DNA of 64,000 nucleotides from Shimazuella soli (lineage in GTDB: Bacteria > Bacillota > Bacilli > Thermoactinomycetales > Thermoactinomycetaceae): assembly GCF_022511585.1 (NCBI RefSeq), contig NZ_JAKWBN010000006.1, forward strand, positions 62,001 to 126,000. Direction: 5' to 3'. Within the stretch, counting starts at the first letter, position 1; each line of letters starts with the position of its first letter. Under the pieces are notes generated by a model. The model had not been told where the DNA came from. It was given only the letters and a program-made list of their open reading frames with translations, and made no database searches. A program made the translations under genes and the position numbers. Below, one piece after another: positions 8,239 to 15,261 of the stretch.

Positions 8239-8880
8239 TTATGTATTACCTCCCATAAACCCTTGTTCATAGGCATAGCGGGTCAGTTGTACCCGATTGT
8301 TCAGGTGTAATTTTTGCATAATATTTTTGAGATGATTTTTAACGGTATGTTCAGAGATGATCAGTTCATTGGCGATTTCTCGATTGCTAAGTCCTTGGGC
8401 GACCCTCGTCAATATTTCTTGCTCCCTTGGAGTCAACAAATGGTCATTTGCTGATTTCACGCCGGTAAATTCGGCTAGGATTCGATTGGCGATTTCTTGA
8501 GGCATAGTGGCTGTATCTGTTGCCAATGCATGCAAATAGGACAGCCAAATAGTCGGATTGAGGTTTTTCACGAGGTATCCTTGGGCACCGTTTTTTATCG
8601 CTTCAAACAAATTGGTAACATCATCGGAGACTGTAACCATGACGATTTTGACATAAGGAAACTGCTCCTTTACTTGGCGTGTTGCTTCCAGACCATTTAA
8701 GCCTGGCATATGGATATCCATTAAAATCATATCTGGCATGAGTTGCTCTGTCAGAGGTAAGATCTCATCTCCGCGTTTTGCTTCTCCTACAATGGTAAAG
8801 CGGTCATCTTCCGAGAGAATCATTCGCATGGCCTTACGGGCATGTTCATGATCGTCTGCAATTAAAATTCGATAGTTCAT
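8239..8880 (-). CDS. NarL/FixJ-type response regulator
   Basis: The 213-residue protein has a receiver domain (1-120) with the acidic pair D9/D10, phospho-acceptor D55 in LMDIHMPG, T83 and K105, all intact. A LuxR-type helix-turn-helix follows (about 145-210: LTPREQEIL, SNREIANEL, SEHTVKNHL). Phosphorylation by the upstream kinase should promote dimerisation and DNA binding. The start codon is 3 bases after the kinase stop, so the pair is translationally linked. The target genes are unknown; the adjacent lipoprotein gene is the obvious candidate. Confidence 0.93.
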   Translation of the reverse strand: MNYRILIADDHEHARKAMRMILSEDDRFTIVGEAKRGDEILPLTEQLMPDMILMDIHMPGLNGLEATRQVKEQFPYVKIVMVTVSDDVTNLFEAIKNGAQGYLVKNLNPTIWLSYLHALATDTATMPQEIANRILAEFTGVKSANDHLLTPREQEILTRVAQGLSNREIANELIISEHTVKNHLKNIMQKLHLNNRVQLTRYAYEQGFMGGNT

Positions 8881-8883
8881 CTT

Positions 8884-9729
8884 TTAAAGCTCCTTTTTCC
8901 TAACGTGAACGATGGTTTTGTTTTTTTGCCGCGAGAAAGAAAATTCCGCGCTGCACTCTTCCGCACGTTCCTTCATGATGCGAAGGCCAAAGTTATTTGC
9001 TGATGGTAACTTATGCTCTTCAAAACCTACACCGTTGTCTTCTATCTTCAAATTCCAACTATCACAGGTGGAAGTTAGTTCTATCCATACTGCTGTAGCA
9101 AATGCATGTTTTCGAATGTTAGTCAGTGCTTCATTGATGATGGCTATTATTTCCCAACCTTCTTTTTGGGAGAAGTGGTTATCTTGAAACTGGGCAATAT
9201 AGTGAACATCTATTCCTGTATCCAAACGGAATTGCTCGATACTCGTTTGAAGTTGCGCCGATAAGGCTAATTGGGTTTCTGTTTTGAGAGTGTGGATCGA
9301 CCTCCGCACATACTCTTGGATATGGTGCAAACTATGTTGCAGTTCTCTCCACTGTTCATGGGGAGCGATTGCTTTTAATTTTTCTACTTGCACAGAGGAC
9401 AGAAACAAAGTTTGAGCGATCCCATCGTGGAGTTCACGGGCTATCCGCTCTCTTTCGGCCATGAGCTGCGTGCTTTCCCGTTCTTGTTTCAGCTGCTTTG
9501 ATAAATGTTCATAGGCTTGAAAGAGCGGATTGAGGAAGGCGATGGTAATCAGGAAAATAATGATAGGAGAGAGCCAATTTCCAAGTTCCATCGAAACGTG
9601 AGGCAGTAAGATCGTGTGGCGGAGATATTCCCATATTCCAATCGTCAGGGTGGGGATGGAAAGGATAAGCCATTTAATTTGTTTGGTAGACATGTCACTC
9701 AGCCCTTTAGAATAATTCCTTTCTATCAT
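8884..9729 (-). CDS. Sensor histidine kinase, HisKA_3 type
   Basis: The 281-residue kinase has two hydrophobic segments (about 20-40 and 52-70) with almost no external loop, then a coiled linker. The HisKA_3 box is ERERIARELHDGIAQ with phospho-acceptor His101. The ATPase N box is NEALTNIRKHA and the G box is IEDNGVGF. The very short outside loop suggests it senses a membrane or intramembrane signal, as in LiaS/DesK-like kinases. A second Met at 9693 (12 residues in) has a better spaced AAAGGG site and may be the true start. It forms an operon with the regulator at 8239-8880. Confidence 0.9.
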   Translation of the reverse strand: MIERNYSKGLSDMSTKQIKWLILSIPTLTIGIWEYLRHTILLPHVSMELGNWLSPIIIFLITIAFLNPLFQAYEHLSKQLKQERESTQLMAERERIARELHDGIAQTLFLSSVQVEKLKAIAPHEQWRELQHSLHHIQEYVRRSIHTLKTETQLALSAQLQTSIEQFRLDTGIDVHYIAQFQDNHFSQKEGWEIIAIINEALTNIRKHAFATAVWIELTSTCDSWNLKIEDNGVGFEEHKLPSANNFGLRIMKERAEECSAEFSFSRQKNKTIVHVRKKEL

Positions 9730-9767
9730 AACGGACTTGTTTCTCTTTATCTACTTTAAAAGCCGAC

Positions 9768-9796
9768 GGCCGGGTATCTGAGTTAGATACCCGGCC
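9768..9796 (-). terminator. GC-rich hairpin terminator
   Basis: A perfect 12-bp stem CGGCCGGGTATC / GATACCCGGCCG with a short loop lies just past the stop of the minus-strand gene at 9806. On the minus strand it is followed by TCGGCTTTT, a short T stretch. It is the most GC-rich element in its neighbourhood and resembles the hairpins at 12911 and 47511. Confidence 0.75.
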
Positions 9797-9805
9797 GGTA
9801 CTTCA

Positions 9806-10174
9806 TCACGCATCGAGAAGCTGTGGATATGCTTGTTCGAACAGCTCCTTAATAAGCGGGATGAGTGCTTGGAACGAGGAGAGATCTTGCTTGTAGAGTC
9901 TCTCTGCCCTTTCGAGCTCTTCTTGAGTAGAAGACTTCATTCGGTGCAGTTCCTCTTGTGCTTTTTTGAGCTTCCTTTTTGTCTGCTCGGAGAGCCATTT
10001 CAATTCTTCGACAGCCTCAACGAAAAACTTTTCGGAAGGGGCCTTATCCTCTCGCAGTTTCTCACTCAGAAGAGCAAATTTCGGGAACCGACTACGAGGC
10101 AGTCCACTACTTACCAGCAGTTTGTGGTGAAGATCAATGAGTTCTTGTGTAGAGAGCTTTTTCGAAGGAAACAT
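9806..10174 (-). CDS. Coiled-coil protein of unknown function, raised GC content
   Basis: The 122-residue, highly charged protein is predicted mostly helical. Its C-terminal two thirds form a coiled coil (TKRKLKKAQEELHRMKSS, EELERAERLYKQDL). I chose the ATG at 10174 (MFPSKKLS) because AGAGGT lies 5 bases before it; a longer frame to 10222 has no such site. The body is near 50% GC by eye, above the host genes around it, while the upstream promoter region is AT-rich with TATAAT (minus strand, 10212-10217). A GC-rich terminator follows. It shares these traits with the genes at 11151 and 47559. No family is recognised. Confidence 0.7.
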   Translation of the reverse strand: MFPSKKLSTQELIDLHHKLLVSSGLPRSRFPKFALLSEKLREDKAPSEKFFVEAVEELKWLSEQTKRKLKKAQEELHRMKSSTQEELERAERLYKQDLSSFQALIPLIKELFEQAYPQLLDA

Positions 10175-10326
10175 ACTAACCTCTATTCTCTTCAGATGCC
10201 CCACTGATTTTATTATACGCAATACCTACTACCACGAATAGGGAAAAATCTCTCCGTATTTAATGCATTTTTTGTATAAAAATATACTAAAAAAGGGTAT
10301 TGGTATGGAGGAAGGAGTGTGGGGAT

Positions 10327-11016
10327 ATGTACGATGTTTTATACCCTAACTATTGGATTTTGACCGAGCGATTGTTTATGGCTGCATTGATGGGCGGGTT
10401 TATCGGCTGGGAAAGAGAGATAAACCATTCTCCAGCAGGTTTTCGTACCCATATATTGGTCTCCGTAGGATCAGCTTTGATCATGCTTATTTCGATCTAT
10501 GGATTTTCTGACTTTGTTCATCTCCCTCATTTTACGTTTGATCCTTCCCGGATCAGCGCACAGGTGGTCAGCGGGATTGGCTTCTTAGGTGCAGGGACCA
10601 TTTTGCGCCAAGGGGTTACAGTCAGCGGGTTGACTACAGCAGCTTCGCTCTGGGTAGTAGCAGCTGTTGGCCTGTCTACTGGTGCAGGCTTCTACTTTCC
10701 AGCAGCTATCACGACATTGATCGTATTTATTGGACTCATTATCCGCAGATGGCTGGACCGGATGTTTTGGAACAAAAAGACGAGGGCTGTATTAGAAGTG
10801 TGGACAGATAATGACGTTACGCGTTTGAGTGAGATGGTCAAGATCATCGGAAAAAGCAAAAGCGTTTCTATAAAAAAGCTTCGAATTGAAGAAGATGGTG
10901 ATGATACTTCAAAGATCACTTTTACGATAAAAATAAAAGGAACGAAACTGGATGCCCAGTTGTTAGAGGAGTTGCAGCATATGGAAGGGATCACTCGTGT
11001 GGAGCAGGTTTATTGA
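10327..11016 (+). CDS. MgtC/SapB family membrane protein
   Basis: The 229-residue protein shows the MgtC pattern: four to five membrane helices with GGFIGWERE early on, AGFRTHILVSVGSALIM, and SGIGFLGAGTI, then a C-terminal ACT-like soluble domain (about 150-229). MgtC-type proteins are linked to magnesium limitation and F-type ATPase control in enterobacteria; the role in Bacillales is less clear. ATG at 10327 is preceded by GGAGGAAGGAG at 8 bases, so the longer TTG-started frame from 10300 is rejected. No magnesium riboswitch was recognised upstream. No terminator directly follows; the nearest host-type one is at 13012, beyond the GC-rich gene. Confidence 0.88.
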   Translation: MYDVLYPNYWILTERLFMAALMGGFIGWEREINHSPAGFRTHILVSVGSALIMLISIYGFSDFVHLPHFTFDPSRISAQVVSGIGFLGAGTILRQGVTVSGLTTAASLWVVAAVGLSTGAGFYFPAAITTLIVFIGLIIRRWLDRMFWNKKTRAVLEVWTDNDVTRLSEMVKIIGKSKSVSIKKLRIEEDGDDTSKITFTIKIKGTKLDAQLLEELQHMEGITRVEQVY

Positions 11017-11061
11017 TGTCGAGAAGTGTTGTATGGAGCGGAGTTACAGTATTATTCTTTA

Positions 11062-11091
11062 TTGACCAGTAAATTGTGAATAATGTAAGAT
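11062..11091 (+). promoter_or_regulatory. SigA-type promoter for the GC-rich repeat gene
   Basis: TTGACC (11062-11067), 18 bases, TAAGAT (11086-11091). The region is AT-rich like the host, in contrast to the gene it precedes. Confidence 0.55.
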
Positions 11092-11150
11092 GGTTGTAGG
11101 ATTTACCGACCGTGTGCATCAAGATGCACCCAAACACGAGGAGTATCCTC

Positions 11151-12872
11151 ATGACTCACATCTCTGCTCTGGAAGAGCTGCTGACCGCTGCTTTGCAGGA
11201 AAGGAATCAGCTCAATGCGTACATCGCAAACCTCAAGGACACCATCGAGGCACGCAGGAGGATGGAAACCACCGGAGCCGAAATCATCGGCATGCAGGTG
11301 GCTGTTCCGGCCGTTCCCACCGCCGAGGACACCGAGGCGGTGTCCGGAGCCAAGGTCACGCAGCGAAAGGAAGACAAGATCGCGCGTATTCAGAGGCTGA
11401 AGAAGGCTCTGAAGAACCCGAGGGTGTCGACGGCCGAATTCTCCGACGACGACATCAGCTTCATCAAGAACGGTCCGCTCCTGAGGATCTGGAACAAGAA
11501 GAAGAGGGACGAAGCCAAGGCCGAGCAGCCCGAAGCCACCGAGGAGCCCAGGGCCGAGCAGCCCGAAGCCACCGAGGAGCCCAGGGCCGAGCAGCCCGAA
11601 GCCATCGAGGAGCCCAAGGCCGACGAGTCCGAAGCCACCGAGGAGCCCAGGGCCGAGCAGCCCGAAGCCACCGAGGAGCCCAGGGCCGAGCAGCCCGAAG
11701 CCACCGAGGAGCCCAGGGCCGACGAGTCCGAAGCCACCGAGGAGCCCAGGGCCGAGCAGCCCGAAGCCACCGAGGAGCCCAGGGCCGACAAGCCCGAAGC
11801 TACCGAGGAGCCCAGGGCCGACGAGTCCGAGGTCACCGAGAAGCCGAAGGTCAGCCCGGCATGTATGCCTCAGAAGCCGACTCTCCACGTGCAGCGTCGT
11901 TCGGAGGCCACGGTGGAGGAGTCCGGTACTCAGTCCACCAAGGTCAAGGTCATCGACGAGTCCGAGCTGCCTGAGGAGGTAGTGGACCTTCGTCAGAAGG
12001 TCAGGTCGGGCAGGTACAACCTGTACTCGGATTGGGTGGAGATTCTCACCCGCATGGAACTCTTCTCGGATCTCCTCACAACCCGGCAGTTGGAGGAGCT
12101 CTTCAACAACCTCCCGCCGAACAAGCAGGAGGAAGTGAAGGCGATCTTGAATGGTCAGCCGGTTTCCGAGTCAGAATCGGAGTTCACTCCGAAGATCATG
12201 GATCGCGGTGCGTCGAACGATTCTTCGTCTTCGATCCCCAAGGGTGTGGACCTGGGCGAACTTCAGAAGGAGATCGCTGGGCGCCACTCTGAGCGGGAAG
12301 GCGGTTACAAGCCCAAGGCGAAGGTGGAGATCAAGCAGAGGCCCACTCCGGAGGTGGGTAATAGCAAGTCCGGCTCTAACAAGGGTGGCAATCCCCGTGC
12401 AAAGTCTGGGGACAGCTCCCTGATCTTCGAAAGGAGTAAGGCTCAGCTTGAGAAGAAGCTCAAGGACAACATCCTCAAGGGTGTGGTCTGTGAGTTGAAG
12501 GATGAAGAGGAAGAGGTCATCCAAATGGATCTTCTCCTGCGAATCATGAAGAAGATCATGCTGAGGCATGATTTCCTGTTCACTGACAGTGAGCGGAGGT
12601 ACATCGGTACCCATGAGCTCTTGATGCAGCTGCTGAAGGAGCGCCCTTCGGAGGAGAATCTGTCCACTTCCAAGCCCGAACCCAAGGCCAAGCCTGTCTC
12701 CGACCAGATGACTGAGCTGAGGAGGCGCTACGACACCCGCGATGAGGAGGGGCATAAGCCTCTTTCTCGACGGGAGATCAGCCAGCTGAAGAAGGCTGAC
12801 CCGGCAAACCGGATCTCGGGGAAGGAAGCAGCGGAGTACAACAAGAAGTACAACTCCAAGGCTGCCGCCTAG
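11151..12872 (+). CDS. GC-rich gene for a charged protein with ten 11-residue repeats
   Basis: The 573-residue product starts at the ATG at 11151, chosen for a GAGGAG site 7 bases before; the frame is open from 11112. Residues 1-30 are helical, about 70-120 basic, then ten tandem 11-residue units (11520-11849) of the form AEQPEATEEPR or ADESEATEEPR. The second half alternates low-complexity linkers with two more ordered helical parts (YNLYSDWVEILTRME, LRIMKKIMLRHDFL). There is no signal peptide or membrane helix. Codon use (AAG, GAG, GCC, GAC, CTC) and a GC content near 60% by eye are unlike every host gene here, which points to acquisition from a high-GC source such as an actinobacterium or its phage. 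The family is not recognised. Confidence 0.8.
   Translation: MTHISALEELLTAALQERNQLNAYIANLKDTIEARRRMETTGAEIIGMQVAVPAVPTAEDTEAVSGAKVTQRKEDKIARIQRLKKALKNPRVSTAEFSDDDISFIKNGPLLRIWNKKKRDEAKAEQPEATEEPRAEQPEATEEPRAEQPEAIEEPKADESEATEEPRAEQPEATEEPRAEQPEATEEPRADESEATEEPRAEQPEATEEPRADKPEATEEPRADESEVTEKPKVSPACMPQKPTLHVQRRSEATVEESGTQSTKVKVIDESELPEEVVDLRQKVRSGRYNLYSDWVEILTRMELFSDLLTTRQLEELFNNLPPNKQEEVKAILNGQPVSESESEFTPKIMDRGASNDSSSSIPKGVDLGELQKEIAGRHSEREGGYKPKAKVEIKQRPTPEVGNSKSGSNKGGNPRAKSGDSSLIFERSKAQLEKKLKDNILKGVVCELKDEEEEVIQMDLLLRIMKKIMLRHDFLFTDSERRYIGTHELLMQLLKERPSEENLSTSKPEPKAKPVSDQMTELRRRYDTRDEEGHKPLSRREISQLKKADPANRISGKEAAEYNKKYNSKAAA
11520..11849 (+). repeat. Ten tandem 33-bp repeats inside the GC-rich gene
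   Basis: Ten units of exactly 33 bp keep the reading frame and differ by a few bases. Each encodes 11 residues: units 1, 2, 5, 6 and 8 are AEQPEATEEPR; units 4 and 7 are ADESEATEEPR; units 3, 9 and 10 vary. The alternation of AEQP and ADES types suggests growth by duplication of blocks larger than one unit. Confidence 0.95.
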
Positions 12873-12910
12873 GGTCACGACTCCTTGCGCATCGCACGCA
12901 CACGGTCAAA

Positions 12911-12934
12911 CCCCTCCGGCTACCGCCGGAGGGG
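12911..12934 (+). terminator. GC-rich hairpin after the repeat gene
   Basis: A perfect 10-bp stem CCCCTCCGGC / GCCGGAGGGG with a TACC tetraloop, 38 bases after the stop codon, followed by more G/C rather than a T run. Terminators without a U tail are common in high-GC actinobacteria. Confidence 0.7.
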
Positions 12935-13011
12935 GGGCGCTGATCGCTTTCGAGCAATCTGCTGCCCCCGTGCGAATAATAATGAACTTTTATATAGATG
13001 CTAGAAAAACA

Positions 13012-13039
13012 AGTTAACCCGAGCGGGTTAGCTTTTTTT
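13012..13039 (+). terminator. Host-type terminator
   Basis: AGTTAACCC / GGGTTAGCT stem with a GAGC loop and a run of seven T. No host gene ends immediately before it. It may be the original mgtC terminator, now separated from mgtC by the GC-rich gene. Confidence 0.8.
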
Positions 13040-13079
13040 GTATATTTGTCAAAAAATAGACCCAAAATAAGAAAAAGCA

Positions 13080-13134
13080 TTGCCATTTTGGATAGTTGAT
13101 GTATAATAATAACGTAAGGTCAAAGTTAGTCAAA
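13080..13134 (+). promoter_or_regulatory. ctsR promoter with CtsR operator
   Basis: TTGCCA (13080-13085), 16 bases, TATAAT (13102-13107). Directly downstream lies the heptad direct repeat GGTCAAA (13118-13124), 3 bases, AGTCAAA (13128-13134), which matches the known CtsR box. The operator covers the start-site region, so CtsR binding would block transcription of its own operon and release it on heat or protein stress. Confidence 0.9.
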
Positions 13135-13154
13135 GTCAGCAAGGGGGTGTCCGT

Positions 13155-13625
13155 GTGGGGAATATTTCGGACATCATCGAAAAATATCTACAACAGATGC
13201 TAGCAGCAAGTGACAGCGGGATGGTAGAGATCAAGCGAAGTGAATTAGCCGATGAGTTTCAATGCGTTCCTTCGCAAATCAATTATGTGATCAGTACCAG
13301 ATTTACCGTCGAAAAAGGATATTTGGTGGAGAGCAAACGAGGTGGAGGCGGATTTATTCGCATTCGCCGCGTGAGACTTCAATCCCAAAAGGAGTATTTT
13401 GCAGATCTATTGCTTCATATCGGAGAGACGATCCCTCAATTGACTGCAGAGCATGTTCTCAGTCGTTTAGTGGGAGATAAGTTGTTGACCGAGCGTGAAG
13501 CAGTTCTGATCAAAAGCATTATTTCCCGGGAAACACTCCAACTGCCACTTCCTATTCGCGATGAGGTAAGGGCCCGTATGTTACGATCGATGATCTCCAT
13601 TCTGTTTGGAAAGTTAGGAGGTTGA
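13155..13625 (+). CDS. ctsR: CtsR, repressor of class III heat-shock genes
   Basis: The 156-residue protein matches CtsR: an N-terminal winged helix (SDIIEKYLQQML, ELADEFQCVPSQINYVI) and the beta wing VESKRGGGGFIRI, whose tetraglycine contacts DNA and senses heat in Bacillus. The GTG start at 13155 follows AAGGGGG. It heads the ctsR-mcsA-mcsB-clpC operon and has its own operator just upstream. In Bacillus, CtsR is inactivated by heat or by McsB and then degraded by ClpCP. Confidence 0.97.
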   Translation: MGNISDIIEKYLQQMLAASDSGMVEIKRSELADEFQCVPSQINYVISTRFTVEKGYLVESKRGGGGFIRIRRVRLQSQKEYFADLLLHIGETIPQLTAEHVLSRLVGDKLLTEREAVLIKSIISRETLQLPLPIRDEVRARMLRSMISILFGKLGG

Positions 13626-14149
13626 TGAACTTGCTTTGTCCTGAGTGTGGAAAACGTCCAGCGACCCTTCATTATACGAAGATCGTAAATGGAGAGAAGA
13701 CAGAAGCTCACTTATGTGAGGTTTGTGCACAGGAAAAAGGCGAGTATATGCCTGGATTTGACAGTGGCTTCTCGTTTCATAACCTGTTATCTGGATTGTT
13801 AAACTTTGATATGGTTTCAAGTGAATCTCCCAATATCGCACAGCAGACTGTCCCAAGATGTGCGACATGCGGGTTAACGTATAATCAATTTAGTAAAATA
13901 GGGCGGTTTGGCTGTAGCGATTGCTTTGAAACATTTCGTGATCGTTTAGACCCGCTTCTTCGTCGCATTCATGGGTCTACCACTCACCACGGTAAGATTC
14001 CAGAGCGTACAAAAGGCGAACTAAAAATCAAAAAAGATCTAGAAAAACTTCGTGAACAACTCGCTCGATCGGTGGAGTTGGAGGAGTTTGAAAAGGCAGC
14101 ACAACTTCGAGATCAAATTCGTTCTCTACAGGAACGGCTTTCGGAGTAA
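13625..14149 (+). CDS. mcsA: McsA, zinc-finger activator of McsB
   Basis: The protein has four CxxC-type motifs in two pairs (CPEC, CEVC; CATC, CSDC) that bind metal, and a C-terminal UVR motif (EFEKAAQLRDQI) that docks on ClpC. McsA activates the arginine kinase McsB. The ATG at 13625 overlaps the ctsR stop (ATGA) but is only 3 bases from the AGGAGG at 13616. A TTG at 13631 is 9 bases away and gives MLCPECGKRPAT, matching the usual McsA N terminus (MICQEC), so it is the more likely true start. Confidence 0.95.
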   Translation: MNLLCPECGKRPATLHYTKIVNGEKTEAHLCEVCAQEKGEYMPGFDSGFSFHNLLSGLLNFDMVSSESPNIAQQTVPRCATCGLTYNQFSKIGRFGCSDCFETFRDRLDPLLRRIHGSTTHHGKIPERTKGELKIKKDLEKLREQLARSVELEEFEKAAQLRDQIRSLQERLSE

Positions 14150-14162
14150 GGAGGCGGTAGAA

Positions 14163-15233
14163 ATGTCATTAAATCAATTTCTTGAAAATGCTGTGAGTGA
14201 ATGGATGAAGGTAAAAGGTGCTGAGTCTGATGTGATCTTCTCCAGCAGGGTCCGCATAGCTCGAAACTTAGCACATATGCCATTTCCTATGCTCAGTACC
14301 GCCTCCCAGTTGGAAGAAGTGACCCATCTTATTAAGGAAGCATTGACCAAAGATGATATTCCAGAGATTTTGGAGAATGCGGAACTGATCGAAATGGCAG
14401 ACTTGACCGAACTCCAAAAGCGAGTTTTGGTAGAAAAACACCTGATTAGTCCTCACTTGGCAGAGGAATCTACATCTGGAGCAGTACTTTTTAGTCAAGA
14501 TGAGTCTGTCAGCATTATGGTGAATGAAGAAGATCATATACGAATTCAATGCTTATTTCCAGGTTTTCAATTAGAGAAGGCTTGGAAGTTGGCATCTCAA
14601 ATAGATGATTGGTTAGAAAAGCATGTGACATTTGCTTTTGATGAACAGTGTGGATATTTAACCAGCTGTCCTACGAATGTAGGTACTGGTATTCGAGCTT
14701 CCGTGATGATCCACTTGCCAGCTTTAGCGATGACTGGGCAATTAAATCGATTTATTCCTGCGATTACCCAAGTGGGCTTAGCAGTACGGGGGATTTATGG
14801 GGAAGGAAGCGAAGCGTTAGGCAACTTGTACCAAGTATCCAACCAAGTGACACTTGGTCAGTCAGAAGAAGAGATCATCGATAAATTGCAAGGCGTAGTA
14901 CGCCAAATGATCGATCATGAAAAACAGGCTCGTGAAAGATTGCTCGGTATGTCTTCGATCCAATTGGAAGATAGAGTGAACCGTTCTTTAGGTATACTGG
15001 CTCATGCCCGAATTATTGACTCCAAAGAGGCAATGAGACGTCTGTCTGATGTTCGATTGGGGATCGATTTGGGGTTGTTGACAGGAGTTCCGTCATCAGT
15101 GATGAATGAGTTAATGGTATTGATCCAACCAGGTTTTTTACAGCAATATGCAGGTGAAAAATTAGGTGCGGAAGAACGGGATGTTCGTCGAGCTGAGTTA
15201 ATTCGGGAAAGAATTGGAATGGAAAGAGAGTAA
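14163..15233 (+). CDS. mcsB: McsB protein-arginine kinase
   Basis: The 356-residue protein belongs to the phosphagen-kinase fold and phosphorylates arginines on misfolded proteins, tagging them for ClpCP. The nucleotide-binding arginines are visible in SSRVRIARNLAHMPFP and GTGIRASVMIHLPAL; the substrate loop includes CPTNVGTG. I start at ATG 14163, 8 bases after AAGGAGG, rather than at the upstream in-frame codon inside mcsA. It lies 13 bases after mcsA. Confidence 0.97.
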   Translation: MSLNQFLENAVSEWMKVKGAESDVIFSSRVRIARNLAHMPFPMLSTASQLEEVTHLIKEALTKDDIPEILENAELIEMADLTELQKRVLVEKHLISPHLAEESTSGAVLFSQDESVSIMVNEEDHIRIQCLFPGFQLEKAWKLASQIDDWLEKHVTFAFDEQCGYLTSCPTNVGTGIRASVMIHLPALAMTGQLNRFIPAITQVGLAVRGIYGEGSEALGNLYQVSNQVTLGQSEEEIIDKLQGVVRQMIDHEKQARERLLGMSSIQLEDRVNRSLGILAHARIIDSKEAMRRLSDVRLGIDLGLLTGVPSSVMNELMVLIQPGFLQQYAGEKLGAEERDVRRAELIRERIGMERE

Positions 15234-15261
15234 AAAAGATAAATAGAAGAGGTGAAGCGAT

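Noticed and set aside
11520-11849. Regular 33-bp repeats considered as a CRISPR array
   Set aside because: The units are contiguous with no spacers, stay in frame and encode protein repeats.
11103-11888. Long antisense ORFs opposite the GC-rich repeat gene (minus strand, up to 261 codons)
   Set aside because: They mirror the repeat and its codon bias; GC-rich DNA has few stops, the products are low-complexity Gly/Leu or Ser/Ala repeats, and no ribosome site precedes them.
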